From contig CANMCO010000010.1 of assembly GCA_947496355.1 (NCBI GenBank), forward strand, positions 62,001-126,000: a stretch of 64,000 bases of DNA, read 5' to 3'. Of this stretch, positions 52,400 to 62,513 are shown piece after piece (within the stretch, counting starts at the first letter, position 1; every line of letters begins with the position of its first letter). The translations under genes and the position numbers were made by a program. Under the pieces are notes generated by a model. It saw nothing but the letters and a program-made list of their open reading frames with translations. It was not told the DNA's origin and did no database searches. The stretch is from an uncultured Aquimarina sp. (GTDB taxonomy: Bacteria > Bacteroidota > Bacteroidia > Flavobacteriales > Flavobacteriaceae).

Positions 52400-53395
52400 A
52401 TGAAAAACTTACTCAACCGATTAATCAATCACGAAACTATCTCTAAAGAAGAGGCCAAAGGTGTTTTGGTCAATATTTCTAAAGGAGAATATAACCAAAG
52501 TCAGATAGCATCATTCTTGACTGTATACATGATGCGAAGTATTACTGTTGAAGAACTTGAAGGTTTCAGAGATGCATTATTAGAATTATGTGTGGCAGTA
52601 GATCTTAGCGAGTACAATCCTATAGATCTTTGTGGTACGGGAGGCGATGGAAAAGACACTTTTAATATCTCTACACTTTCATCCTTTGTTTCAGCTGGAG
52701 CCGGAATAAAAGTTACGAAACATGGTAATTACGGAGTGTCCTCAAAATGCGGAAGCTCTAATGTAATGGAACATTTAGGTATTAAATTCAGTAATGATAA
52801 AGATTTCTTAAAACGCAGTATAGATGAAGCAGGGATTTGTGTATTGCACGCTCCATTATTTCATCCCGCAATGAAAAATGTAGCACCCATTCGTAGGGAG
52901 CTAGGTGTAAAAACGTTTTTTAATATGCTTGGGCCAATGGTAAATCCAGCATTCCCAAAAAATCAAATAGTAGGTGTTTTCAACCTTGAATTGGCAAGGA
53001 TGTATGGTTACTTATATCAAAACACCGACAAAAATTTTACCATTGTTCATGCATTAGATGGTTATGATGAAATTTCGCTTACCGGAAATACCAAAACTAT
53101 TTCAAACAATACTGAAGGGATGTTAACACCTAATGATTTTGGAGTATCTGCTTTAAAACAGGAAGAAATTGTAGGTGGAGACTCTGTAGAAGAATCAGCT
53201 AATATATTTATGAATATCCTAAGAGGAAAAGGTACAGAAGCACAGAACAATGTAGTCTGCGCCAATGCAGGAATGGCAATTGCAACTGTAGATGGGTTAC
53301 AACCAAAACAAGGATTTGAACGTGCCAAAGAATCTTTACTTTCAGGAAAAGGATTGATCGCATTAAATAAAATACAAGAGTTAAGTAAAAATTAG
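52400..53395 (+). CDS. trpD: Anthranilate phosphoribosyltransferase
   Basis: 331 residues. Nucleoside-phosphorylase type III fold with PRPP-binding loop LCGTGGDGKDTFNISTLSS, KHGNYGVSSKCGSSNVMEHLG, and FNMLGPMVNPA. The second metal site DGYDEIS is present. Transfers phosphoribose to anthranilate, second step of the branch. Confidence 0.97.
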   Translation: MKNLLNRLINHETISKEEAKGVLVNISKGEYNQSQIASFLTVYMMRSITVEELEGFRDALLELCVAVDLSEYNPIDLCGTGGDGKDTFNISTLSSFVSAGAGIKVTKHGNYGVSSKCGSSNVMEHLGIKFSNDKDFLKRSIDEAGICVLHAPLFHPAMKNVAPIRRELGVKTFFNMLGPMVNPAFPKNQIVGVFNLELARMYGYLYQNTDKNFTIVHALDGYDEISLTGNTKTISNNTEGMLTPNDFGVSALKQEEIVGGDSVEESANIFMNILRGKGTEAQNNVVCANAGMAIATVDGLQPKQGFERAKESLLSGKGLIALNKIQELSKN

Positions 53396-53529
53396 TTAAT
53401 CGTTGTTAGTTGATTATTGATAAAATGGAATACACCGAATTAAAAGTTATTAAATAGGTTCATAAATTATTATCAGACATTAAATAAAATAAAAACGACC
53501 AACCAAAAACCATCAGCAAATAACTAAAA

Positions 53530-54315
53530 ATGAATATATTAGATAAAATAGTAGCCGATAAACACAAAGAAATTGAACTCAAAAAAAGTTTAATTCCCGT
53601 TACCCAATTAGAGAGTTCGGTGTTATTTGATCGTGAAGTAAATTCACTAGCTACTGCTTTACGAAATAGCAATACCGGTATCATTGCAGAGCATAAACGC
53701 AGATCTCCTTCTAAAGCCGTCATAAACCAGAAAGTAAGTGTACAAGATGTAGCCACAGGATATCAAGAAGCTGGGGTTTGTGGAATGTCCGTATTAACTG
53801 ATGGAAAATATTTTGGAGGATCATTAGACGATCTTTTACTAGCTAGATCTTCTGTTCAACTACCACTACTTCGTAAAGAATTTATTATAGATGAATATCA
53901 ATTATTAGAAGCTAAAGCTCATGGAGCAGATGTGATTCTTTTGATCGCGGCCGTATTAAAACAAGATCAAATCAAGTCATTATCACAATTTGCAAAGAGT
54001 TTATCATTAGATGTATTATTAGAAGTTCATAATCAAGAGGAATTAGAAAAATCGATTATGCCATCGCTAGATATGCTAGGTGTAAACAATCGAAATCTTA
54101 AGACTTTTGAAGTAAGTACGGCCATTAGCAAATCATTAAGCACACAAATCCCAGATGATTTTGTAAAAGTTTCAGAAAGTGGGATTAGTAGTATTGAAGT
54201 TATAAAAGATCTAAAACAATACGGATATAAAGGCTTCCTTATTGGAGAAAACTTTATGAAGACTGAAAACCCAGGAGCTAGTGCTATAAATTTCATAAAA
54301 GATTTAAAATCATGA
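53530..54315 (+). CDS. trpC: Indole-3-glycerol phosphate synthase
   Basis: 261 residues. TIM barrel with catalytic IAEHKRRSPSKAVI (Glu, Lys), VLTDGKYFGGS, LRKEFIIDEYQL, LGVNNRNLKTF, and phosphate-binding SESGISS. Not fused to TrpF, which follows with a 4-base overlap (ATGA). Confidence 0.97.
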   Translation: MNILDKIVADKHKEIELKKSLIPVTQLESSVLFDREVNSLATALRNSNTGIIAEHKRRSPSKAVINQKVSVQDVATGYQEAGVCGMSVLTDGKYFGGSLDDLLLARSSVQLPLLRKEFIIDEYQLLEAKAHGADVILLIAAVLKQDQIKSLSQFAKSLSLDVLLEVHNQEELEKSIMPSLDMLGVNNRNLKTFEVSTAISKSLSTQIPDDFVKVSESGISSIEVIKDLKQYGYKGFLIGENFMKTENPGASAINFIKDLKS

Positions 54316-54974
54316 AGCTAAAGGTTTGTGGAATGAAATATCAAGAGAATATGGAAGCAGTTGCTACTTTGCAACCCGACTATTTAGGCTTTATTTTCTA
54401 TGAGAAATCTCCCCGAAACTTTGAAGATGAGATTCCAGATCTTCCTCCAGCAATCAAAAAAACGGGAGTATTTGTAGATGCTTCTATTGATTTTATAATT
54501 GAAAAAGTAAAACAATACAGTTTTAAAGCTGTGCAATTGCATGGCAATGAATCTTCAGGATATTGTCAGGATTTGAAATTGCAATTAAAACATCACGCCG
54601 AGTTTGTTGAAGTGTGGAAAGTATTCTCTATCAAAGACGAATTCGACTTTGATACACTTAAACCCTATGAAGGTATAGTAGACTATTTCTTATTTGACAC
54701 CAAGGGAAAAGAAAAAGGTGGTAATGGGTATACTTTTGACTGGAGTGTTTTAAGAGATTATCCTTCAACTACTCCATTTATTTTAAGTGGAGGTATCGGA
54801 CTTGGTGAAATTGAAAAAATAAAAGCAATCCTAAAAACCGATCTGCCAATTTATGCTATTGATGTAAATAGTAAATTCGAGATCAAACCAGGGTTAAAAG
54901 ATATAAAAGACTTAGAAAAATTTAAAAACCAACTATTCCCAACACAAAAAGGGAACAAAAAAATTACATTATGA
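54312..54974 (+). CDS. trpF: Phosphoribosylanthranilate isomerase
   Basis: 220 residues. Catalytic Cys in KVCGMK at the first strand, FYEKSPRNF, GVFVDAS, VQLHGNES, and Asp in DYFLFDTKGKEKGGNGYTFDW. The ending LSGGIGLGEIE binds phosphate. Overlaps trpC by 4 bases and trpB by 4 bases, so translation is coupled across the three. Confidence 0.97.
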   Translation: MKLKVCGMKYQENMEAVATLQPDYLGFIFYEKSPRNFEDEIPDLPPAIKKTGVFVDASIDFIIEKVKQYSFKAVQLHGNESSGYCQDLKLQLKHHAEFVEVWKVFSIKDEFDFDTLKPYEGIVDYFLFDTKGKEKGGNGYTFDWSVLRDYPSTTPFILSGGIGLGEIEKIKAILKTDLPIYAIDVNSKFEIKPGLKDIKDLEKFKNQLFPTQKGNKKITL

Positions 54975-56152
54975 CCTATCAAGTTAATGAAAAAGGGTAT
55001 TATGGAGATTTTGGTGGTGCTTATATTCCTGAAATGCTGTATCCAAATGTAGAAGAATTACGTACAACATATTTAGATATCATGAACGAACCTTCTTTTA
55101 AGGAAGAGTTTGATCAGCTGCTAAAGGATTATGTTGGTCGCCCTTCTCCTCTTTATTATGCAAAACGTCTTTCAGAAAAACACAACACAAGAGTATACCT
55201 GAAACGTGAGGATCTTAACCATACGGGTGCCCATAAAGTAAATAATACAATTGGTCAGATCCTTGTTGCAAAAAAACTAGGTAAAAACAGAATAATTGCA
55301 GAAACTGGTGCCGGACAACATGGTGTTGCAACTGCTACTGTATGTGCTTTAATGGGAATACAATGTATCGTTTACATGGGCGAAATTGACATCAAACGTC
55401 AGGCGCCTAATGTAGCTCGTATGAAAATGCTTGGCGCAGAAGTTAGACCCGCTAAATCCGGAAGTAAAACCCTAAAAGATGCAACCAACGAAGCGATTCG
55501 TGATTGGATCAATAATCCAGTAGATACACACTACATTATTGGTTCTGCCATCGGACCTCACCCCTACCCGGATATGGTAACACGTTTTCAGTCGATTATT
55601 TCTGAAGAAATCAAATGGCAACTAAAAGAGAAAGAAGGAAGAGAAAATCCTGATTATGTTGTAGCATGTATTGGTGGTGGTAGTAATGCAGCAGGAACAT
55701 ACTATCACTTTCTAGATGAACCAAGTGTTGGCATTATAGCGGTTGAGGCAGCAGGAAAAGGTGTACATAGTGGTGAGAGCGCTGCTACTTCTCAATTAGG
55801 AAAAGAAGGAATAATTCATGGGTGTAAAACTTTATTAATGCAAACTCCAGATGGTCAGATTACTGAGCCATATTCAATTTCGGCAGGACTTGATTACCCA
55901 GGAGTGGGACCGCTACATTCTCATCTTTATAAAACTGGTCGTGGAGAATTTTATTCGGTGACAGATGATGATGCTATGACTGCAGGATTAGAATTATCAC
56001 AACTAGAAGGTATCATACCTGCAATAGAATCTTCACATGCCTTGGCTATTTTTAATGATAAGAAATTCAACCCTAATGATATTGTAGTAATTAGCCTTTC
56101 TGGACGTGGGGATAAGGATTTGAACACGTACATAGATTATTTTAAATTATAA
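54971..56152 (+). CDS. trpB: Tryptophan synthase beta subunit
   Basis: 393 residues. PLP Lys in DLNHTGAHKVNNTIGQ, catalytic Glu in AETGAGQHGVATA, cofactor-phosphate loop CIGGGSNAAGT, and monovalent cation region. It condenses indole with serine, with indole channelled from TrpA. Separated from trpA by 83 bases that hold short tandem repeats. Confidence 0.98.
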   Translation: MTYQVNEKGYYGDFGGAYIPEMLYPNVEELRTTYLDIMNEPSFKEEFDQLLKDYVGRPSPLYYAKRLSEKHNTRVYLKREDLNHTGAHKVNNTIGQILVAKKLGKNRIIAETGAGQHGVATATVCALMGIQCIVYMGEIDIKRQAPNVARMKMLGAEVRPAKSGSKTLKDATNEAIRDWINNPVDTHYIIGSAIGPHPYPDMVTRFQSIISEEIKWQLKEKEGRENPDYVVACIGGGSNAAGTYYHFLDEPSVGIIAVEAAGKGVHSGESAATSQLGKEGIIHGCKTLLMQTPDGQITEPYSISAGLDYPGVGPLHSHLYKTGRGEFYSVTDDDAMTAGLELSQLEGIIPAIESSHALAIFNDKKFNPNDIVVISLSGRGDKDLNTYIDYFKL

Positions 56153-56235
56153 TAATTTAGTAGTGAGTACAAAGTATCTAGTACAAAGAATTAACAGTAC
56201 TAAGCACTAATTACTAGCTACTCTATATAAGAAAA
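56153..56235 (+). repeat. Short imperfect repeats in trpB-trpA spacer
   Basis: The 83-base spacer contains repeated GTACAAAG-type units (AGTACAAAGTATCT, AGTACAAAGAATT, AGTACTAAGCACT), a low-complexity type often seen between flavobacterial operon genes. No hairpin or terminator is evident. Confidence 0.4.
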
Positions 56236-56997
56236 ATGAACAGAATAAACCAAAAATTAGCAGAAGACAAAAAACTATTATCCATATATTTTACAGCAGG
56301 GTATCCTTCACTAAATGATACTGTAAAAGTAATACAGGATCTAGAAAATAGCGGTGTTGATATGATTGAGATTGGACTACCATTTAGTGACCCTCTGGCA
56401 GATGGACCAACCATACAAGAAAGTTCGACTGCCGCCCTTAAAAATGGAATGACTACCAACATTTTATTTGATCAATTAAAAGATATCCGTCAATCTGTAA
56501 ACATCCCTCTTATTATTATGGGATATTTTAATCCAATGATGCAGTATGGTATAGAAGCCTTTTGCGCTAAATGTCAGGAAATTGGTATTGATGGATTAAT
56601 CATACCCGATCTACCGGTAGCAGAATATCGTGAGCAGTATCAAGAAACATTTGAAAAGTATGGATTGATTAATGTATTTTTGATCACTCCACAAACCTCT
56701 GATGATCGTATTAGGTTTATTGACAGTGTGTCTAATGGATTTATTTACATGGTAAGTTCTGCCAGTACTACTGGTGCCAAAAACACCTTTGGAGATGTGC
56801 AACAACATTATTTTGAACGTATTGAATCATTACACCTTAAAAACCCACAGATTGTAGGATTTGGTATTAGTAATAATGAAACATTTATCCAAGCAACTAA
56901 GACAACAAAAGGCGCTATTATTGGTTCTGCTTTTATTAAGCACATTACAAATAATGGTGTAGATAGAATTGGTGATTTTATAAAGGGAATACGATAA
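56236..56997 (+). CDS. trpA: Tryptophan synthase alpha subunit
   Basis: 253 residues. Catalytic Glu in MIEIGLPFSDPLADGPTIQ, Asp in IDGLIIPDLPVAEY, LITPQTSDDRI, and phosphate loop VSSASTTGAK and GFGISNNE. It cleaves indole-3-glycerol phosphate to indole and G3P. Last gene of the complete trpEGDCFBA operon. Confidence 0.98.
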   Translation: MNRINQKLAEDKKLLSIYFTAGYPSLNDTVKVIQDLENSGVDMIEIGLPFSDPLADGPTIQESSTAALKNGMTTNILFDQLKDIRQSVNIPLIIMGYFNPMMQYGIEAFCAKCQEIGIDGLIIPDLPVAEYREQYQETFEKYGLINVFLITPQTSDDRIRFIDSVSNGFIYMVSSASTTGAKNTFGDVQQHYFERIESLHLKNPQIVGFGISNNETFIQATKTTKGAIIGSAFIKHITNNGVDRIGDFIKGIR

Positions 56998-57070
56998 TTT
57001 CCTTTTCTCTTTACAAATCCTTACATTAGTAACTCACAACTAATCAATTATTTGATTTAAAAACTAATTT

Positions 57071-57253
57071 ATGGGTAGAGGAGATAAAAAAACACGTCGG
57101 GGTAAAATCGGCATAGGAACTTTTGGCAGATTAAGGCCTCGTAAAAAAAAATCTGCAATAACTACGACAAAATCTACAGCCAAAGCAGAACCAAAAGTTA
57201 AGCCAGCAGCAAAAAAACCAGCGAAAAAGAAAGCTGAAGAAGAGGAAGAATAG
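57071..57253 (+). CDS. 30S ribosomal protein THX
   Basis: 60 residues. The N-terminus MGRGDKKTRRGKIGIGTFGRLRPRKKK is the conserved THX (bS31-type) core that sits in the 16S head. The tail is a flexible Lys/Ala/Pro-rich segment ending in five Glu residues. The highly charged coding sequence is unlike its neighbours. It is followed closely by a convergent gene. Confidence 0.93.
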   Translation: MGRGDKKTRRGKIGIGTFGRLRPRKKKSAITTTKSTAKAEPKVKPAAKKPAKKKAEEEEE

Positions 57254-57259
57254 TTTATT

Positions 57260-57913
57260 TCAGAAAAACTCACGATACTGCATCACCCTAAAATCAATTG
57301 TATTGAATTTAGGGTTTTTGTTTTTTAGCATTTTATATTCTTGTAGACTCCCGATAGCTCTATTAGCGGCACCCGAAGGCGCTGTTAAAGAAACAGTTTT
57401 CACTATTCTATTTTCCAAATGAAGCTGATGTATCCTAGGAACATTATTAGATACTACTTCTAATTTTATATCATATTCTTTTAAATGTTTCCTGAAAAAA
57501 TACTCTGGTCCATTTTTACTATTACCTCCGGTAAAAAGTAATGTTTCAATTTTTGGGTATTGCTTTAAGTAAGATATTACGTCACGTAATTTTATGTTTT
57601 GCATTCCTAAATCCGAAGCATCAATCTTTTCTCTCTCACAGCTGTGTACAATATCGCAAACCCCTATTCCACGCGAAGACAAAAAATCCTTTCGTTGATT
57701 CAAAGCTTCTTGTGTCGTTTCAAATTTTAAGTTTAAATCAAAAATCCTTTCCAAAACGGGCCATAGTAATCCACTAATACTGCCGTAACAAAAATCAACA
57801 TCCCCCGGTTTTAATTCTCCCGATGTAAAACGCGGTGGCGGCAATGTTCCCACAATAAGCTTTGTAGCTCCTTCCGGGAAAAAAGGTTCGTATGGATGGG
57901 TGTGTAAAAACAT
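57260..57913 (-). CDS. Uracil-DNA-glycosylase-superfamily protein
   Basis: 217 residues. The motif LIVGTLPPPRFTSGE after the first strand is in the place of the UDG water-activating motif, DFCYGSISGLLWPVLERIF follows, and GIGVCDIVHSC continues the fold. The C-terminal NVPRIHQLHLENRIVKTVSLTAPSGAANRAIG matches the DNA-binding loop with SxxP-like/ SGAANR of MUG/HDG-type glycosylases. It probably excises a damaged or deaminated base. I place it in the superfamily but cannot choose the family. Confidence 0.6.
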   Translation of the reverse strand: MFLHTHPYEPFFPEGATKLIVGTLPPPRFTSGELKPGDVDFCYGSISGLLWPVLERIFDLNLKFETTQEALNQRKDFLSSRGIGVCDIVHSCEREKIDASDLGMQNIKLRDVISYLKQYPKIETLLFTGGNSKNGPEYFFRKHLKEYDIKLEVVSNNVPRIHQLHLENRIVKTVSLTAPSGAANRAIGSLQEYKMLKNKNPKFNTIDFRVMQYREFF

Positions 57914-57925
57914 AACAATTATATC

Positions 57926-59584
57926 CTAAAACTGGAAATAAATAAATGGTTGAAAATCTGCGGCATAGGTTTGATAACAAATAATTGCAACAATCATGAC
58001 AACAATACCTTTTATGATGATATGACTCTTTATAAACAAGTCCAAAGCCCAATCTTTGGTTTTATAAGGTAACCAGTGTGTTATATATCCTAAAAGCATA
58101 ACTATAAAAACCATGCGATATTCCCAAAGCACAATCAGCGCATTTTGCCAATCCATATTGGTCATCACCTGTTGGTAGAAACGATCAATATGATCCATAC
58201 TGTTCCCTCTAAAATATATCCTGGTAAAAGTAATAAATACAAATGTCAAGGTAATACGCCATAATATCGTATACCATGCCTTTGAGTTCTCGTATGGACT
58301 AATTAAACGCCAATATTTATAAGTTACAATACCAATACCATTAAGTCCGCCCCAGATCACAAATTTCCAAGATGCACCATGCCACAACCCTCCCACCAGC
58401 ATCGTAATCATAATATTGACATTTCTATTAAAATGCCATGCTAGTTTTGAAGAGAATAGTGTAATAATTAGCATAGTTCCAACACCTGAAGCTGCTACTA
58501 ATGCTATAGAATAATCTGATACTGCAAAGACTCCTAAAAAAGTAAAAATTAATATAAAGGCATAAGAGAATATGCTTCCGTTTCGATTACCCCCGATTGG
58601 GATATACAAATAATCTTTTAACCAACTTGATAATGAAATATGCCAACGTCTCCAGAAATCTCCACAATGAATTGCCTTATAGGGTGAGTTGAAGTTTACC
58701 GGCAATTTATACCCCATGAGTAGCGCTAATCCAATTGCGATATCCGTATATCCCGAAAAATCACCATATATCTGTAACGAGTATCCAAACATTGCCATGA
58801 TATTGGTGAAACCAGAAAACATCTCTGGTACGTCAAACACGCGGTCCATAAAATTAGCAGCAATATAATCTGCAAATAACATCTTCTTGATCAACCCTTT
58901 TAATATCATAAAAGAAGCTCTACCAAAATCATCCTTGGTGATATTAATGTCTTTTCTAATCTGTGGTACAAAATCGGCAGCTCGTACAATAGGACCTGCT
59001 ACTAATTGCGGAAAGAAACTAACAAAAAACCCAAAATCTATTATTGAATCTAGTGGTTTGATTTGTTTTCGATAAATATCTACACTATAACTAATCGTCT
59101 GAAATGTATAAAACGAAATTCCCACCGGAAGAATAATTTTATCCACTGTAAAATAGTCTACTTCACTCCAGGTATTAGCCCATTGTGCAAGGTAATTTAT
59201 GACCTCATAGTTACTTTGAAAAAGATAATTATAAGATTCCGTAAAAAAATAAGCATACTTAAAATAGCAAAGTGTACCTAAATTAATAATCACACTGATT
59301 GCTACCAATGTTTTTTTAACTATATCGGATTTGCTATTATAAATAACTCTACCAAGAAAAAAATCATTGACAGTACTAAACAGTAAAATCCCTATAAAAA
59401 GTCCGCTGGTTTTATAATAAAAAAGAAGGCTGATTGCAAAAAGATACGCACTGCGTAAGCTTTTTTTCCTATAAACAATTGAATAAATGAAATATACAAC
59501 TGCAAAGAATATCCAGAAATTTGCTTGTGTAAAGATTAAAGGAAAATCCTCTGAAAAAGAAAATATGTCAATGAGTCTATTCAT
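57926..59584 (-). CDS. MBOAT family O-acyltransferase (AlgI-like)
   Basis: 552 residues and about 11-12 membrane helices. AlgI/DltB-type motifs are present: ILPVGISFYTFQTISYSVD, the DFWRRWHISLSSWLKDYLYIPIGGNR segment, and the catalytic His in GGLWHGASWKF. These proteins pass acetyl groups across the membrane to a carrier or directly to SGNH partners. Its start overlaps the upstream SGNH gene by 8 bases, so the three genes form one operon for polysaccharide O-acetylation (inference). Confidence 0.93.
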   Translation of the reverse strand: MNRLIDIFSFSEDFPLIFTQANFWIFFAVVYFIYSIVYRKKSLRSAYLFAISLLFYYKTSGLFIGILLFSTVNDFFLGRVIYNSKSDIVKKTLVAISVIINLGTLCYFKYAYFFTESYNYLFQSNYEVINYLAQWANTWSEVDYFTVDKIILPVGISFYTFQTISYSVDIYRKQIKPLDSIIDFGFFVSFFPQLVAGPIVRAADFVPQIRKDINITKDDFGRASFMILKGLIKKMLFADYIAANFMDRVFDVPEMFSGFTNIMAMFGYSLQIYGDFSGYTDIAIGLALLMGYKLPVNFNSPYKAIHCGDFWRRWHISLSSWLKDYLYIPIGGNRNGSIFSYAFILIFTFLGVFAVSDYSIALVAASGVGTMLIITLFSSKLAWHFNRNVNIMITMLVGGLWHGASWKFVIWGGLNGIGIVTYKYWRLISPYENSKAWYTILWRITLTFVFITFTRIYFRGNSMDHIDRFYQQVMTNMDWQNALIVLWEYRMVFIVMLLGYITHWLPYKTKDWALDLFIKSHIIIKGIVVMIVAIICYQTYAADFQPFIYFQF

Positions 59585-60860
59585 TAATAATCTGATTCAA
59601 AATAGAATTTGGTTGTAGCTGTAATTCATTCTCCCATGAATGCGCCAATGCCTGTAATAAAAGATCTGCCTTAATGCGATATCCCATTACTGTAAAATGA
59701 ATTCGATCACGTGGCATTAATTTGTTATTATACCAATCTCTAGAGGAATTAAATCCTCCCATTATTTCATAAAAATCCCAAACTGCCATCTTTTGTTCCT
59801 TAGCTACTTCATAAATAACTTTTCTGGCAATTCTGGTTCTTGGGTTAGGAATTTTCTTTTTATAATACGAATCATTGGGCACAGTAAGTAATACTGCACA
59901 ATCGGGGTTCGCTTTTTGAATCAGTTTAATTAAATCTGTGTAGTATTCTTTATAACTTTCTGGGTTAAAATCAGGATGATAAGCATCGTTGGTTCCAACA
60001 GATACTATAAAAAGGTCAGGTTTATAAAGTAATAGTTGATCTTCAAAATAACGACATCTATCGTAATAAGAGAAACTACCTCCATTAACACCTATAGAGG
60101 TATACTGAATTCCTTTATTGTCATTCATTAGCTCTATACCCATCATTAAAAATTCTGCTCCCTCAGTATCTTCAGTTCTTCGAATACAAAATTCTATTTC
60201 TTCAACGGTTTTATTAAACGCATACTCAATAAAATGAGCTTCATTGTTCTCTTTTATACCTGATACCAGAGAATCTTCTTTAAAAGATATCTCATAGTCT
60301 TTACTCCAATCATCATAAAAGATTCTAATTTTATTAAAATCATACATCTTTTCATGATAATTATTACCATTTACCTTTATTTTCACATTTGCAATTGTGT
60401 CTTTAAACACTGCAGTAACACCCGCCAACCCCCAGGCAACACTATCTTTTCGTACAGAACATCGATAACCGGACCATTCACCATCGTATTCTACTCTATA
60501 ATTACCTGGATTGTTAGTTTTAGCAATACTAAACGGATAAATAAATCCTCGCTGCCCTTTTGCAGTAGGACTCATGGTCTGAAGATAAGATCTTAATCTA
60601 TTAGAATAAATATCTGCTTGAATGTGCGATCCTCCTATATGAAAAACATGTAAATCTTCTTTTCCTCCTTTTGCGATTGTATCAAGTTTACAATAGAGCT
60701 TCTTAAAGGCAGGGGAATCTTCGGCCATTTTAATCGCATTGGCTTTCCAATTCACAAAAGGATACTTATCCTGTATAGTATCTAAAACATAGGTCTGTGA
60801 CATCATAGGTAGTGTCAACAAAAACCATAAATTAAAAAATAATATTCTACGTCTCATCAT
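59577..60860 (-). CDS. SGNH/GDSL hydrolase-family protein (AlgJ/X-like)
   Basis: About 427 residues from the ATG at 60860, which gives a signal peptide (RRRILFFNLWFLL ... SQ); an in-frame ATG at 60884 is possible. The SGNH blocks are HIGGSHIQADIYSNRL (Ser nucleophile), a Gly region, VSVGTNDAYHP (Asn) and RDRIHFTVMGYRIKADLL (Asp-x-x-His). A middle beta-rich insert separates blocks. It probably acetylates or deacetylates an exported glycan together with the adjacent MBOAT. Overlaps both neighbours. Confidence 0.88.
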   Translation of the reverse strand: MMRRRILFFNLWFLLTLPMMSQTYVLDTIQDKYPFVNWKANAIKMAEDSPAFKKLYCKLDTIAKGGKEDLHVFHIGGSHIQADIYSNRLRSYLQTMSPTAKGQRGFIYPFSIAKTNNPGNYRVEYDGEWSGYRCSVRKDSVAWGLAGVTAVFKDTIANVKIKVNGNNYHEKMYDFNKIRIFYDDWSKDYEISFKEDSLVSGIKENNEAHFIEYAFNKTVEEIEFCIRRTEDTEGAEFLMMGIELMNDNKGIQYTSIGVNGGSFSYYDRCRYFEDQLLLYKPDLFIVSVGTNDAYHPDFNPESYKEYYTDLIKLIQKANPDCAVLLTVPNDSYYKKKIPNPRTRIARKVIYEVAKEQKMAVWDFYEIMGGFNSSRDWYNNKLMPRDRIHFTVMGYRIKADLLLQALAHSWENELQLQPNSILNQIINE

Positions 60861-62361
60861 TAGTATCAGGGTCTTTAAGGTCAAGGTATAGGGCTGTAAA
60901 AAATAGTTCTGAAATTATTTTGGTTCCTTTCCAAGTAAAATGCATATAATCTTTGGCAGTGAGTTTTTCATCTACCCACAGCTCCATGGATCCTTTTCCT
61001 CCCATTGCATCATACATGCTCCAATAAGCAACATTATTTTCAAGACATGTTTCCATAAGTTTGGCATTTAGATATGGTAACATGGGATAGGTTTCCATTT
61101 TACCATTTACTGGAAGGCACATATCTGTAGGACCAATAAATATAAAGCTAGTATTCTTTGCTCGTTTTCTAATCCAGTTTACTTGGCGCGCCACACGCTT
61201 TGTATATTTTTCTATATCAGTAGAATCTTTAAGGTATGGCATAGTATTACCACCATATTGCATTATTACAATTTTTGGTTTTAGCTGCCGCATCATCCGG
61301 CCATAGGTCGCTCCGTTAGAATTAGAAAAGATAGTACCCGATGCACCACGCATGGCCACGTTATCAATTTGAACTCTAGAACCACTATCAAGTGTTAATC
61401 CATAAAAATCTGCACTTATTTTACCTTCTAATTCAATCGTAAGATCAGAGGGTGTAGTAGCCGTTTTAATTTTATATTGATGGTATCTCCCATCTGAAAT
61501 CAAACTGTCTTGTTGAATTAACACATCATCGTTATAAACAGATATTTTAATCGGAAAATTACTATTACCATAGTGTAACCCAATATTAGTAAACCTTCTA
61601 AACTTGGCGTAGGTTTTCTTGGATTTCCCAATTTTTACAGTTGCTTTAATTATGGGTAACGAATCAACTAGTGTACTATCCGGTATTGTCTTTTGATAAT
61701 CTGTAAAACGTGATACGGATAGGTATGCCCCATATTTTTTATGAGAAAATTTCTTTTTTGTGGGGTCAAAAAACGCATAACGTTGCCAATTTTCACTAGG
61801 CTCAACAATAGCACTAATCTGTCGGTATACTGGCAGAAGTGGTATAAACCCTGGACCTCCACCGCCATACATATGCTGGAGCCTGTTACGTAGGTACGCA
61901 GTTATTCTATCTCCTTCAATTTGAGAATCTCCATAATGGATTATTCTACAAGATCTTGAAGAAAGCTTATTTCTTAAATCCTTAGTGAAATCTGGATTAT
62001 TCTCAGGATATTTAATCCTAACAAGTCGAGTTGTATCTATTTTGGAAAAATCAGGTAATTCCTTTATTTTCTCTGTTAATACAGCATCGTTCTCAATTTC
62101 GCTACTTTCAATTTCTAAAGGTTTTACAATCTCTGTAACCTCTAGAATATCTTGTCTTGTAAGAGTAGAATCTTCGTCTTGTTTTAGCCCTAAAAAAGTG
62201 GTATATGTTGGGTATTTTACTGAAATTCCTTCATAAGAAAACCCATCATCCTGTAGCTGAGCCTCTTGCATCTCTCCTTTTTGACTTAAAAACATAAGCC
62301 CAAACAATCCTCCTAAAACGAATAGGATAAATAATGATATTTGAATAGGTCTGATTCTCAA
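60847..62361 (-). CDS. SGNH/GDSL hydrolase-family membrane-anchored protein
   Basis: 504 residues. One N-terminal membrane helix (about 8-27) anchors it to the inner membrane facing the periplasm. Then come a linker and the SGNH domain (about 135-500): RIIHYGDSQIEGDRI (Ser block), MRGASGT (Gly block), IVIMQYGGNTMPY (Asn block) and KDYMHFTWKGTKII (Asp/His block). It is first in the three-gene operon and resembles the gene that follows, pointing to two paralogous acetyltransferase partners of one MBOAT. Confidence 0.88.
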   Translation of the reverse strand: MRIRPIQISLFILFVLGGLFGLMFLSQKGEMQEAQLQDDGFSYEGISVKYPTYTTFLGLKQDEDSTLTRQDILEVTEIVKPLEIESSEIENDAVLTEKIKELPDFSKIDTTRLVRIKYPENNPDFTKDLRNKLSSRSCRIIHYGDSQIEGDRITAYLRNRLQHMYGGGGPGFIPLLPVYRQISAIVEPSENWQRYAFFDPTKKKFSHKKYGAYLSVSRFTDYQKTIPDSTLVDSLPIIKATVKIGKSKKTYAKFRRFTNIGLHYGNSNFPIKISVYNDDVLIQQDSLISDGRYHQYKIKTATTPSDLTIELEGKISADFYGLTLDSGSRVQIDNVAMRGASGTIFSNSNGATYGRMMRQLKPKIVIMQYGGNTMPYLKDSTDIEKYTKRVARQVNWIRKRAKNTSFIFIGPTDMCLPVNGKMETYPMLPYLNAKLMETCLENNVAYWSMYDAMGGKGSMELWVDEKLTAKDYMHFTWKGTKIISELFFTALYLDLKDPDTNDET

Positions 62362-62513
62362 GGTTTCCCGGGGATATTTTTACTTTTTAGTAAAAATAAA
62401 AAGATTTTAGAAACTACAAAGGAGTTTAGCCTCTAGTTATTAGTATTCTGAGGGTAGTTTTGTTCTTTATGGACTTTAAAAATCCATAAAACCATTTCTA
62501 ATCAGTATTATAA

